From assembly GCA_039704465.1 (NCBI GenBank), contig JASFAU010000001.1, forward strand, positions 248,001 through 312,000: DNA of 64,000 nucleotides, in the 5' to 3' direction. Positions 9,715-19,955 of the stretch are shown here, piece after piece; the stretch's first letter is position 1, and each line of letters opens with the position of its first letter. The notes beneath the pieces are model-generated. The model was given only the letters and a program-made list of their open reading frames with translations. It made no database searches and had not been told where the DNA came from. Made by a program: the position numbers and the translations under genes. This stretch comes from Plasmodiophora brassicae (Eukaryota; Endomyxa; Phytomyxea; Plasmodiophorida; Plasmodiophoridae).

Positions 9715-11165
9715 CTGCCCCAGGACTTGTCTGGATAACACCGCCGCGGCGTGCGTGCGGCCAGTCTGAAACCCAGGCCAATTTTAACGACCCTGCACAG
9801 CCGACGTACGTCAGCCAGTGGCACGACCATCATCTCGTTCCGAGCAGGAGACGTCAACGCCGACGTTCGGGAGTCCTATCGCCATGTCCAGCCACCAGCA
9901 TGTCCCGCGTCTCACGCCGGCGACGCGAATTTCACTTTGGCTGCTGATGGTCGTGGCCCTTGTCGCTGGACAGCCTGGACACGCCCTTACAACCGTCACC
10001 TACGACGGGTCACGTTTCGAGCTGTCAGACGAGCGTGCGGCCATGCACTCGCCTAACTTTCTTCACCTCGTGGTTAATTACCATCGCCTTCTCCGCCCGA
10101 TTCATAGAGACGGTGCAGTCTTATACCTGCCGGAGAAGCCCCTGATAGGATCTTGGGAGCTGCGCCTGCTTCCGCAGTTCATCAAGGAGCGGGACCTGGT
10201 ACACGTCTGCATATGATCGCCTTGTGGGTCCTAGGTTGCTAATTGCTGCCACAACAGGGCGTCGATCATGCCTGCCAATGGGTCCGAATCGAACTCGCAG
10301 AGAGAAGACACTGTACAGACAGACAGATTCGGTTTCTTCTGTCAGCTGCCGACCACCTCATCATGCACCTATTCATTATTGCAGTCGGGATCACCCTGCC
10401 GTTGCCGACGACACGAATGCCGGCCCTGCCATCAGTCAATGAATTACGCACGTCTCAAGGTTCCCATACAGTCGTTTCGACTCTCGAATCGACTACGGTT
10501 TTGGCAGACGAGGTCGACCATGACGACAACGAGTAATCGCAACTGTTGTATGTGCTGGAAGCGCAGTGCCATTTGACATCACCACCAGATGCCTAATCTG
10601 CGGTGTCGCGTACAATGGCCAAGTCATGACGTTCCGATACCTGAGCTGCGGTGGCGCCGAACGCCGCCACCGCTTCCATATGGATTGTATCGATCGCTGT
10701 CTGGCAAATTCCGCGACCTGCCCTATCTGCCGGGCCGGTGTGATTACCCAGCGCCGGAGCACTGTCCTAGTAGCAAGTGCACAGGGCGATTTCGAAATCC
10801 CAAAGAACCTAGCCGCAGGGGTTGTACGCATCTGGCGCCAGGCCTGACGACGGCGATCGGTGGCGACCACGATACAACGGCTGAACACGAACACATTTGG
10901 CGCATCCTCCAACTTGAAGGCTCCCGTGTGCTAAATTAGTCAGGGCTGTAGGTATCGCGCGCGTACAGTCTTGGCTGTTGATCGGGAACGTCGCTATTGA
11001 CACCCATGCGGACGACCGCCATCGTCGTCTTGCCTTCGTTCGCGAACGCCTCCGCAGCCTGCCCGACGAAATGGGCGCCATGAACTTGGTGTGGGCGTCT
11101 CGTCCGGGGGGCACGCGTACATTGAATGGTCGTCGGTGGAAGGGACCCGGTTCCTGCTACTAGTG
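9715..11165 (+). repeat. Segmental duplication unit 1 of the Skp1-RING island
   Basis: The promoter (CAGGACTTGTCTGGATAACA...), gene and about 300 bases of 3' flank (CGACGGCGATCGGTGGCGAC...) recur at 12390-13760 in the same order and strand. Similarity covers non-coding as well as coding sequence, so the copies arose by tandem segmental duplication. Divergence includes small indels. Confidence 0.8.
9884..10847 (+). CDS. Secreted Skp1/BTB-like + RING-H2 protein, copy A
   Basis: Exons 9884-10198, 10258-10459 and 10567-10847 give about 265 residues. The start at 9884 yields a signal peptide whose core is LWLLMVVALVA. The mature N-terminus looks like a Skp1/BTB fold: FELSDERAAMHSP resembles the Skp1 stretch after strand 1, and LLSAADHLIMHLFIIAVGIT resembles the Skp1 helices LILAANYLDIKGLLD. 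The last exon is a RING-H2 domain (CLIC...HRFHMDCIDRCL...CPIC), the zinc fold of E3 ubiquitin ligases. Two extra residues pairs in the loop (SCGGAERRHRF) set it apart from copy B. The second intron is long for this genome (107 nt) and its borders are the least sure part. Inferred role: a secreted, perhaps host-directed, ubiquitin-ligase-like protein; localisation and activity are untested. Confidence 0.75.
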
Positions 11166-11588
11166 GGCTGCCCCAGGACTTGTCTGGATGTACGGGCGCA
11201 TGTCGGCGTGTGTGCGGCCAGTCTACAGCCGACTCAGGCCAGTGGCACGACCAGCATTGCGTTCCGAGCAGGAGACGTCAACGCGGACGAGATCGGGAGT
11301 CTTATCGCCATGTCCAGCCACCAGCATGCCCGGCGTTCGCGAAAAGTACATACACGGCTCTGCCTGACACATCTGCGTCATCAGGCCACACATGACCACC
11401 CCGGCCGGCACGCCTTGTACCTGATAAAGGGCGACGTCACGTCCCATGGCCATATCCAGAAGATGTCTGCGCAACACACTGATATAGATTCGGCTGTGGC
11501 ATTCAGGTCCACATCCAGAGCATCAGTACACAGTTGTCACTTGGTATCCCTTAATTGGCCTCGCAAATATCACGAATCTACCAAATGA
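11162..11588 (+). pseudogene. Truncated Skp1-RING copy C (promoter and first codons only)
   Basis: Bases 11165-11335 match the promoters of copies A and B, including the stretch before the ATG and the first codons MSSHQH at 11310. After that the sequence diverges: no signal-peptide core, Skp1-like region or RING follows, and the frame simply runs to a stop at 11588. It is best seen as a broken third copy. Whether the remaining promoter is active, or the 92-residue product is made, cannot be judged. Confidence 0.7.
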
Positions 11589-11624
11589 CCATGAGAACTT
11601 ACAGTCGTGAAAACGGGAGTGTTA

Positions 11625-12094
11625 TTATGTACCAGTGCATTTCGACGAATACGTGACTCCTTTAGCGCGGTTCGAAGCAATCTTCAGCATATTATCGAGA
11701 AATATTGTTGGATTGATGTTGGGTGCCTGGAGTTCCACCAGCTCCTTGATGATTTCGAATGGCCACAGGAAATCGGAAAACCTGAGCTCATTCAGGTACT
11801 CTTTGAAGTTCGCGTCGCGCCACGCGTTGAATTCCTGAACATTGGAATGGGCATCGTTCTCCAACAGCGCCGGGCGCATATCAAACGGCTCCACAGAAAC
11901 ATTGTCTCATGCATCGTGACAGTCATCGTTGGTCGACGTTGACGCCGCCGACGGTGCTCATCGAAGAGCCGGAGAAACGGATTGTGTGTCACGTCGTCTG
12001 ATGGATTGCGCCGTTCGCTCTGAGCACTCGCGTCATGGGTCAAACGGACTAACTGGTGTAGCAATATCCCAATGAGCTTTATCATCCATCCCAT
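11625..12094 (-). CDS. Small secreted protein nested in the Skp1-RING island
   Basis: Two exons on the minus strand, 12094-11953 and 11905-11625, joined by a 47-nt GT-AG intron that keeps frame; about 140 residues. The start MGWMIKLIGILLHQLV is a plausible signal peptide, with MIKL as an alternative start. The mature protein has no cysteine pattern or known domain; it is helical and acidic in the middle (FKEYLNELRFSDFLWPFEII). It sits between duplicated Skp1-RING units, antisense to them, in sequence the units do not share. A secreted effector-like protein is the simplest guess. Its 5' end overlaps the dispersed repeat at 12085-12210. Confidence 0.5.
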
Positions 12095-12210
12095 CCCTCG
12101 GCGTCTGCCATGCCTTATCACAGTGGAGCTAAACCGTGCAAGCCCCATTTTCCTCAGGACAGCAGCACCCCCTTTTCGTCAGGATAGCAGCAAATTGAGG
12201 TCGGGCACGA
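12085..12210 (+). repeat. Dispersed repeat, copy 1 (partner at 53735-53846)
   Basis: CATCCCATCC-CTCGGCGTC, GAGCTAAA-CCGT, CAGGACAGCAGCA and TTGAGGTCGGGCACGA occur in the same order here and at 53735-53846, about 1.6 kb upstream of the other Skp1-RING island and otherwise unrelated sequence. Copy 1 has a small internal duplication (CAGGA-AGCAGCA twice). It may be a mobile-element remnant or a shared control region. Confidence 0.7.
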
Positions 12211-12389
12211 CTGACTGGCCCTCTAGAGGCCAGAGGTCTGCAGTGGGCGAACAAAAGCGCGTCAGTGTCTCTGTCTGTGTCTGACTGGGCTCTGACTGGT
12301 CACCAACAGCCACGGACACCGCAAATCTGCCCGATTTGCCTCCAGGCCCCCGTTGCGGGGTACGCCACGGACTCCGCACAACGGGCACG

Positions 12390-13760
12390 GGGAAGGACTT
12401 GTCTGGATAACACCGCAGCGGCGTGCGTGCGGCCAGTCTGAAACCCAGCACAATTATAACGACCCTGCACAGCCGACGTCAGCCGGTGGCGCGACCAGCA
12501 TCGCGTTTCGAGCAAAGAGAGGTCAACGCCGACGATCGGGAGTCCTACCGCCATGTCCAGCCACCAGCATGTCCCACGTCTCACGCCCGCGACGCAAATG
12601 TCACGTCGGCTCCTGATGGTCGTCGCCCTTGTCGCTGCACTTGGACACGCCTTTAAAATTATCGCCTACGACAAGACTTACGAGCTGCCAGACGAGCGTG
12701 CGGCCATGCACTCGCCTGACCTTCTTCAGAGAGCCGTTGCTTTCCAGCGCGTCAACTGCCCGATTTATGGAGACGTCGCAGCCATGCGCCTGCAGGAAAT
12801 GCCCTGGCAAGAACTTGGCGTGTTTGGCCTGCTTGTACAGTTCATCACGGAGCGGGATCTGGTACACGGTCGCATATGATTGCCGTGTGCGCCCTAGGTT
12901 GCTAATTGCTGGCACAACAGGACGTCGATGACGCCTGCCAATGGGTCCGAACCAATCTCGCAGAGAGTACAACCACGCAGATTCAGCTGCTTCTGTCAGC
13001 CGCCGACAACCTCGAGATCCGCCTCTTCATTATTGCCATCGGGATCACCCTGCCGTTGCCGACGACACGAATGCCGGCCCTGCCATCAGTCGGTGACCTA
13101 CGCGAGTCTTCAGTCATCGGTCCGAGTACCGTTTTGGCAGACGAGGTCGACCATGACGACAACGAGTAATCGCCACTGTTTTATGTGCTGGAAGCCGTGC
13201 CATTTGACATCACCACCAGATGCGTAATATGTCACGAGTCCACTGGCCAAGTCATGACGTTCCGATACCTGTGGTGCGGTCACCGCTTCCATGTGGACTG
13301 TATCGATCGCTGGCTGATAGGTTCCAACCTCTGCCCAATGTGCCGGGTCGAGGGGATTACCCCTTGGGACGCTGTCCAGGTTACAAGCGCGCAACGCGAA
13401 TTCGATATCCCAAAGACCCTGGCCGCAGACGTTGTACGCATCTGGAACGAGCAGGCCTGACGACGGCGATCGGTGGCGACCACGATATATGCACCTATTG
13501 AACATTTGGCGCATCCTCTAACTCGAACGCTCCCGTGTGCTATATGAGTCAGGGCGATAGGTATCGCGTACTGCCTGCAATGGCTGTTGGTTAGGAACGT
13601 CGCTATGTAACGTCGTCTAGCCTTCGTTCGACTCCAAAGCCTTCCTGGCGATGTGGACGCCATGACCTTCTGCGGGTGGTTCGCGCGCGCGGGCTCGCCT
13701 AACTGAATGGTCGTCGCTGGAAGGGATCCGGGCCCTGCTGCTACCAGTGCCGATACTCCT
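12390..13760 (+). repeat. Segmental duplication unit 2 of the Skp1-RING island
   Basis: Partner of 9715-11165: same promoter, gene and 3' flank on the same strand. The stretch between the units (about 11.6-12.39 kb) is unique and holds the antisense secreted-protein gene. Confidence 0.8.
12553..13460 (+). CDS. Secreted Skp1/BTB-like + RING-H2 protein, copy B
   Basis: Exon 1 is 12553-12861 and exon 2 starts at 12921 after a 59-nt intron at the same site as in copy A. The last exon is 13195-13460. The second donor is ambiguous (after 13092 or 13119; both keep frame). The signal peptide is MSSHQHVPRLT... with core LLMVVALVAALG. The Skp1-like part reads YELPDERAAMHSPDLL and LLLSAADNLEIRLFIIAIGI. 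The RING-H2 is complete and more canonical than in copy A: CVIC, C-G-H-RFHVDC, WL, CPMC with Cys/His spacing C-x2-C...C-x-H-x3-(D)C-x10-C-x2-C. Skp1 normally bridges cullin and F-box proteins; having it on the same secreted chain as a RING is unusual. Confidence 0.78.
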
Positions 13761-14037
13761 GCCGTGTGGAACGTCACGTTTTCACGAGGGCGCAGCCGTT
13801 CGGTTCCAGATGCGACCTTGCATTGTAGGTACCGGGTGTCTCTCTAGATATGGGTCGTTTCCTGCCACCTGTTTCATTTCCTGGCTGGTATCATCGTCGG
13901 CGAACACGTGATTGCAGGTCTACCGCCCTTCCTTCCTACAAGCGCAGTGGGCAACATGACAGTCTCTCGCTTTCGAGGGGAGTTAATGAATTAATCGAGA
14001 CCGTCATTCATGGGCTCAAATTGTTCCATATGCCACG
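13461..14037 (+). other. Duplicated 3' flank, then gene-free sequence
   Basis: To about 13760 this matches the 3' flank of copy A, including a degenerate reading frame that may be an old gene remnant. The rest shows no gene I can support. It separates the Skp1-RING island from the housekeeping gene at 14038. Confidence 0.5.
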
Positions 14038-15408
14038 TCAATAAGGGCAGGTGTCGTGAGCAGGTTGCCGCTGTCGCTGTCCAGGGACCTCGTCACTGAG
14101 GTCCATTCGCTTCAGTGCAAGCACGATCGGCAGCGTCGACTTGCCCTCTTTGGCGTACGCTTCGGTGACCTGCTTGGCGAACTGTCTGAACTTCTGGGCG
14201 TCCTGTGCGGCGTTCACCTTCTGTGTCTCCGTCCCTGGGTCCTTGTCCGATATCGACGACTTAAGCGCCGACCTGGACGCGATCTGAGCACGATGGAACT
14301 TCGCCAGGTCTTGCGCCTTCTGCCTGGACACGGCCAGTTTCTCCTGCTCTTCTCTCTGGTACGCCTGGGCTTCCTGTATCGCCCTGGCGAGCGCCTGCTC
14401 GTTCTCCAGGCGCTCTGCATCCTTCCGCGCCTTGATATCGCTGATCTGTGCCGCGATCTGCGCCTTCATCTGGGCCAGCAGATCGGCCTGCTTCCGCTTC
14501 CGAGCCGCCTCCCTCTCCTTCTCCACGTCATTCGTCTGCTGCATGGCCAGCTCCTCGCGATGCTCAACCGCGGCCTGGCGCTCCCGTTGCTCCCGGCTAA
14601 CCCGTTCGTTGATCGCCTCCCGAATCTGCAACTTGACCCTGGCGCGCTCCTCGTTCTTCGACTTCAGCAAATCCGTCAACCGCTGCCGCTCCTCGCTCCT
14701 GCGTTTCGCCTGCTCCAGGGCCTCGACCTCGGCGAGCTTCGCCAGCCGTTTCTCCTCGATTCGCTGCTGGTTCGCCTTAACCTGCTGCTGCATGGCAGCA
14801 GCGCGCTCCAACGCGACCTGCCGATCCTCTTCCTCCTCGCAAACCCGTTCCCGTTCCGCTTGCTGTCGCAGCCGGTCACCTTCTCGTCGTTCCTCCTCGA
14901 TCGCTTGCGCGCGTCTCGCTTCCAACTCCTTCTTCTGCTGACGAATAACAACCGCCGCCTCAAGCTGTCGTTCATGGCGCTTCGCGTGCTGTGCATGTTC
15001 AGTCACCTGGGAGACCTCTAACTGTGCCTTGAGGTGCGCCTGGAACCGTTCCTCGGTCGCCTCCTCCTCCTGCCGAATAGCGTTCTTGACGCGGCGGCAG
15101 ACGTCCCGGTCCACCATGATGTCGCTCAGCAGCATCGCGCTGGCCAGCCGCTTGACCGGATCGCTGTCCTCGAACCGGGCGCGGTCGGCTCGGTCGATCA
15201 CCGCTCTGCGATTGGCTTCCTGAAGCTTCTGTTCCGCAATGTCGATGAGGACCTGCGCCGCTTCGGCCTCTTCGAGACGTTTCGCGCGTTCGCGTTGCAA
15301 CTTCTGACGCGACGCCTCCAGCGTGTTTCCCCAGGTCTTCACCCGGGCCGCCGATCGCTCCTTCAACGCCAATAGCTGGGGAACGCATCGTCGTGTTAGA
15401 TCGATCAT
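14038..15408 (-). CDS. Long coiled-coil protein, CFAP210/CCDC173 (TPH-domain)-like
   Basis: A single frame of 456 codons. Residues 20-420 are almost continuous charged heptads rich in Glu, Gln, Lys and Arg. The N-terminal part (WGNTLEASRQKLQRERAKRL, then SDPVKRLASAMLLSDIM with a following RDVCRRVK) resembles the trichohyalin-plectin-homology domain of ciliary proteins such as CFAP210 and CCDC173, which bind inside axonemal doublets. Coiled coils mimic each other easily, so the name is tentative. If right, the organism makes motile flagella, as zoospore-forming protists do. The antisense frame is also long and open, but only as a result of codon bias. Confidence 0.65.
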   Translation of the reverse strand: MIDLTRRCVPQLLALKERSAARVKTWGNTLEASRQKLQRERAKRLEEAEAAQVLIDIAEQKLQEANRRAVIDRADRARFEDSDPVKRLASAMLLSDIMVDRDVCRRVKNAIRQEEEATEERFQAHLKAQLEVSQVTEHAQHAKRHERQLEAAVVIRQQKKELEARRAQAIEEERREGDRLRQQAERERVCEEEEDRQVALERAAAMQQQVKANQQRIEEKRLAKLAEVEALEQAKRRSEERQRLTDLLKSKNEERARVKLQIREAINERVSREQRERQAAVEHREELAMQQTNDVEKEREAARKRKQADLLAQMKAQIAAQISDIKARKDAERLENEQALARAIQEAQAYQREEQEKLAVSRQKAQDLAKFHRAQIASRSALKSSISDKDPGTETQKVNAAQDAQKFRQFAKQVTEAYAKEGKSTLPIVLALKRMDLSDEVPGQRQRQPAHDTCPY

Positions 15409-15694
15409 AGCGCTGGCACAAAGGCAGGGCGCACCTTATGGAGGCGTTCATCGGTGGATGCGGCGCCTCGAGGTGCAACGGATTGCCGGATCCTGTCCAG
15501 GGTGCTCTTCGAGATTATCGTCGCCCCCGGTGCACTGTGCCGTGTAAGCGCGTTGAACGACGAGGGGTTTCCTGGTCGCAAACCAACCTTCGCCATTGCT
15601 GGCCGCTCATGTCGCCGCAACTAATCGAGCGTCGATCAGCAGGACGGTTGATAAATATCTATCGTCCAAGGCCCACCTACCAATAGTAAAGCCA

Positions 15695-17478
15695 CTATGT
15701 TTTTACTGCCGATCGGAGCGCATCGACCCATCTTTCGCGTTCCTCGGCGGACGTTGCGAACAGCAGGTAGTGTTCCTTGTTCGTGTGGATGCTGAATGCG
15801 AACTGGCCCTTGGGATGTTCGTCGACTGCGGATACGGTCGAACCTCGTAGGCTAATGCAGCGATCCTTCTGCGGTTTCGTCTGGTCGGCGGTCTTGAAGT
15901 ACGTCAGAAAGCGTCCTTTCAGGACGAACCAGCGCTGGTTGAGGACCTGACGGCCAAACAGGCCGCCACGCGACAGCTTCAGCAGGTACCCTTCGATGTA
16001 GATGCAGGGGAACTCCAGCAGCGTGTGCACCTTGCTGAAGACCTCGTTCATCTGGCTGAAGCTGAGGGAACGATAGCGATCCGAACCAGCACCACTCTCG
16101 ACGTGTATGGCAACTTTGGCGAGTTCGTCCTCGACGTCGGCCGTGTTCTCCTGACGAAGCTGAAGCTCCCTGACAACGGCAGAGGATGCTGCCGACGACA
16201 TTGCCGGCCGCAGAGGAGACTTGGTGCTCTGAGAAGACATTTTCCCTTCCAGAACGAGGATCTGCTTCTCAAGATTGGCGATCTTCGTCGCCTGGTTTTT
16301 CAGCCGGTTCTCGGCAGCGGCAAGCTGAGCTGCCAGATCGCCGTCGTACCCGACGACAGCCTCGCCGGCGGGATCGACGCCATCCGCAGGACCCTTGGAC
16401 GGTTTCCCGAGTCCCCTAGTAGCAGAGTCGGACGCGCCTGACGAAGACTCGTACCGCGCAGACAGCGCTTTGACGTCAACGGTTCCAGGCACTGGATTCA
16501 CGACGGGCTCGTTGAAGAACCCAGGAACGAACGTTGGGATCCCCGTGTGATCAACCGTGGCTATCCAATCGTTTTCGGCTCGCATCTTGGCCAGCAGGTC
16601 AGACTGCGAGGCCAGCTGTTCAGCGGCCCGAAATATGGAGTCGAGGTCGCGAGACGACAGGGACGGCGGCACGGTGGCCAGGAAATCGAACACGGCGTCA
16701 CTGGAGTGCAGGACGGACAGGTCGCCAGCGAAATGGCTGAAGAACCCGAACATGACCGGCAAGATGACCGCCGGGCCATGAAGTAGCACGAGATCCAGCA
16801 TCCGAAGAACGAACGGCTTCGGGAACGCGTATACGAATATCGGGGCCGCCCAGACGCACACCAGGTCGGTCAGGTCGATCCTGGAACAGCAGAACTATCA
16901 GCGACCGTTCGCTCTGGTAGGACGTGGGAGCCTTACACGTCGAACTGGACTGAGTTGAGGTGGTCGGCCAGCGGTTTCAGATGCGAAACGATCAGGTCGG
17001 CAAGGACGAGGCAATCCCGTCGGAGATGGACGTGGGAATGCGCGAAATAGGTCGAAATCTTGGCCGTCAATGCGAGTAGCGTTGACAAGGCTTCCGCGCT
17101 GTCGTTATGGAATTCCTGAAGGAGCAGGGCGGCAAGCTGGACGGATCCCGGCATGTAATCGTCGAGCGCGCCGCGCTGAGCATGCGCCATCAGCAGCTTC
17201 TCGACGGCAGGCGCGTCGGCGCCGCCGACGAACGCGAAGCACCCCTCCGAGTTCAGCTCCATGCCGACCTTCTCCTCGACCTGGCGCGAAGCCTTCGGCA
17301 GCCCGCGCACGGGCGGCAGCGCGTCCTGCTCCCGGGCGAGTCGCCAGACATTCGCCCGGATCGGGTGCTTCTCAGGCACGCCCTGCCACACAGCCTTCAG
17401 CACTGCCGGCGTCTTCGCGCTCGCGGGCACCTTCGACCCGGACGCGAACGGCGCCCAGACGGCTGCGACTGTCGCCAT
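15695..17478 (-). CDS. TBC-domain (Rab GAP-like) protein with C-terminal PH domain
   Basis: Exons 17478-16937 and 16880-15695, joined by a 56-nt GT-AG intron inside the TBC domain; about 575 residues. Residues 20-260 are TBC-like (GVPEKHPIRANVWRLA, QLAALLLQEF, then WAAPIFVYAFPKPFVLRMLD after the splice). TBC proteins speed GTP hydrolysis by Rab GTPases. The catalytic IxxDxxR and YxQ fingers are not clear, so GAP activity is uncertain. The middle is linker plus a coiled coil (ENRLKNQATKIANLEKQILV). The last 110 residues are a PH domain (IEGYLLKLSRGGLFG, WFVLKGRFLTYFK, ERERWVDALRSA), which would bind membrane phosphoinositides. Confidence 0.8.
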
Positions 17479-18301
17479 GCACACTGACGACGAATTGCAG
17501 TCTGCGACACGTTCGCCACGCAACAACAATGACCGTCCAGTGGGCCGGATGGGGCGATGGAGCCGATCGAGGGTAGACAGCGCAAAACAACAAAATACGC
17601 CAAACAGCGTCGGGGCCCTCTCCCCGCTCAGCGACAAGGTGGAAACGGGCCCGTGCCCCTGCAGACGAGTGACATGTTTGGCATTGGTTGAAGTCGGACG
17701 TGTAGTTGTTGAAGAACGGGCACGGCAGCTCCGTCCCCAATGTGTTATATCTCACGTTCCGTTACCAAATGAACCCTTCCAGCTCCTGCCCAACGAACCA
17801 GCAGCTAAACGCCGGCGCTCATGGTCTTCCAGAGCCGACGCGACACGTCCGCTGGCTACCGTGCGCTCCTTATCCTGGTCACAAACCCGCGACGTCCCCG
17901 ACAGCCCTCGCGTACCGTCTGCTACTTTCAGCCTTGGTGCGCACTACCGCTTTTCCCTCAGGTCACCCTCATGAGGTGGTAATGCGCAGTCCGTTCCGCA
18001 CTTCCCGTGACTGTTCGTGATCACTGATCAGGACGGGCCTTGAAAGGCACCTTGCCCTCGTGATCTTTCCGTCCGAGCTAGTGCGTTATCGTGGCACCAC
18101 GGTCCTCGTTCTTGACATTGACGCCATACCTTGATCCAAAATTCGTTTCTCGTCACGAGCCAGCGGCGTGCTTTGAGAGTGTCTAGAGAAGTTCGGCCGC
18201 ACGTTCTTCGGCTTCGAAATGCTATTTTTAATCCGGGCAGAAATCCGTAGTTGCTGCGTTTCGCCTGGTTGTCGTCATTCTGCATTTGTCCGAACACAGC
18301 C
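17479..18301 (+). other. Intergenic stretch without a supported gene
   Basis: About 820 bases between two divergently transcribed genes (TBC-PH minus, macrodomain plus), so it should hold two promoters. The open frames here lack domain features or splice logic. No repeat was seen. Confidence 0.45.
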
Positions 18302-19505
18302 ATGCAAAGTCTGCCGTCGTTCGTCATCATCCATGCGAAACTGATCACCGTCCTGGCCCTGTCACTCATCGTAGTCGGCACCGGAATAGGCCTGACTGTC
18401 CACTTCGCAGTGAATCGTGCATCTCCTCGGCCGCATGCAGCCAAATCTTCCTCTACGACTTCTGAACCCGAAAATGGTTTGTCCCTTGGAGGAGACATGT
18501 GCACGAATCAGTAGGTGACTGTGGACTGCCTTAATTATAGAGCAATTGGTCAAGGCTCTGCGGCGGCCTGGTCGCTCGGTGTTACTTGGTGCAGGCGGAG
18601 CAGCAGCTGTTGGAGCGACTGCTGCTGGCGCCTACTTGTGGCATCGTCGAACGCCGGGCTCTACCCAACCTGCACCAGCGACCCCTTATTGGAGGGCGCG
18701 CCGTCTGATCATTGCTCCCGTTGTAGCGGCCACTGCTGCTGCTGTCGCTGTAAGCATTCGTTCTTGATGTCGTGCTGTACTGGTATGCTAACCTTGTTCT
18801 TTGAAGAAGTTGCGTTCGGTGGCAAAGCCTGCCAATAAGAACTCGCATTCCTGCTCAAAGATCGGCCAACATGCCCGCATATTCGATACCTTGGTGAAGG
18901 TGCCCCCTCAATGCGATATAACGAAGTTGGAGGTCGACGCTATCGTCAACGCTGCCAACTCGGAATTGCGACACGGAGGAGGCGTGTGTGGCGCCATCTT
19001 CGAGGCGGCGGGACCAGACGCACTTCGAAATGCGTGCGACAAGCTGACCCGGCCGTGCCCGGCTGGCGATGTTCGTATCACCCCTGGTGTGTTTCGAGGA
19101 CGCAATCATCGCTTTGCGCATTCGCTCTGAGCGCTCGATAGGGTTCAATCTTCCAGCGAAGTACGTTATTCATGCTGTGGGACCTCAAGTGGAAAACAAA
19201 AACCCGTCCAAGTCTGATCAACAAACCCTCCGGAACGTGTATCAGAACGCACTGGGTCTTGCGAAATCGAAAGGCCTGCGCTCGATCGCTTTTCCGACTA
19301 TCTCGACTGGAATCTATGGTTACCCGAAACGACAGGTTGGGACCGGGTTCCTGAACCACTGGAAATTGGATGACCACACTAACGATAACGGCAGGCCGCT
19401 GAAGTTGCTCTGAACGCTGTGAAGGACTGGCTGGAGCAAGACGATAACAAGGGGTCGCTGGACGAAGTAATTCTGACGACCTTCGGGAAAGACACCGGCA
19501 CGTAA
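18302..19505 (+). CDS. Membrane-anchored macrodomain (MacroD-type) protein
   Basis: Five exons, 18302-18476, 18541-18749, 18807-19086, 19142-19335, 19395-19505, with introns of 64, 57, 55 and 59 nt; all phases agree; about 322 residues. The first 130 residues hold hydrophobic helices ([53 protein letters not shown]) joined by basic linkers. The macrodomain follows: [20 protein letters not shown] is the ADP-ribose-binding and catalytic loop, then [14 protein letters not shown] and [20 protein letters not shown]. MacroD-type proteins remove mono-ADP-ribose from proteins or hydrolyse O-acetyl-ADP-ribose. Membrane tethering through several helices is uncommon; which membrane cannot be read off. 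Confidence 0.85.
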
Positions 19506-19955
19506 GACGCCCCTGGCTTTCTGCTTCATTCTGTGTTTAACAGTTGATGGAATCTCTGCCAGGTACAATGAACTGATTCCCAAGATGTTCGCGGCGTACC
19601 AGAATGTCCAGTAAAGCAACCGCCCTTATTGATTTCTTCGTGTCCCGAATCATTCGAACCGAACTGGTCCAACGTGATCGCATCCGGTGCTAGCTCCATC
19701 TGCATTTCGGAGAAGAACCGTATCGGCCGGAAGCGTGGGGTCGCGGGCCTCACGATATGGGACCCCTCGAAGCTTCATTGCACGCGGATACGGGCTTGTC
19801 GCTGCCCACGAAGTTTCCGCCGCCACGGGTACTGCTCGGCTACCTGGACGGTGGACGAACATGTCCGCTTTCCTCGGCAAGGGATAACGACCAGTTAGCG
19901 GTGAGTCGCAAGTGTCAATAGCGTGCCGAGGACTACCCGTGGTAGGTAGGCTGAC
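19506..19955 (+). other. Intergenic; weak minus-strand open frame only
   Basis: A minus-strand frame at 19650-19880 is open for 76 codons but shows no domain and no convincing start or splice context. I see no supported gene. Confidence 0.4.

Larger units (their letters stand above)
8919..9883 (+). other. Intergenic/accessory boundary with hairpin, palindrome and RING-gene promoter
   Basis: No coding gene is supported here. The stretch holds a perfect 51-bp-arm inverted repeat (9308-9415), an 18-bp palindrome (9551-9568) with further GTCCCGCG copies near 9230 and 9585, and the 5' flank of the first Skp1-RING gene. From about 9715 onward this flank is closely repeated near 12390 and in part at 11165. 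Confidence 0.6.

Noticed and set aside
14056..15021. Long plus-strand open frame (321 codons)
   Set aside because: It is antisense to the coiled-coil gene at 14038-15408; Leu/Arg-rich low-complexity composition follows from its Gln/Glu/Arg codons. No domain.
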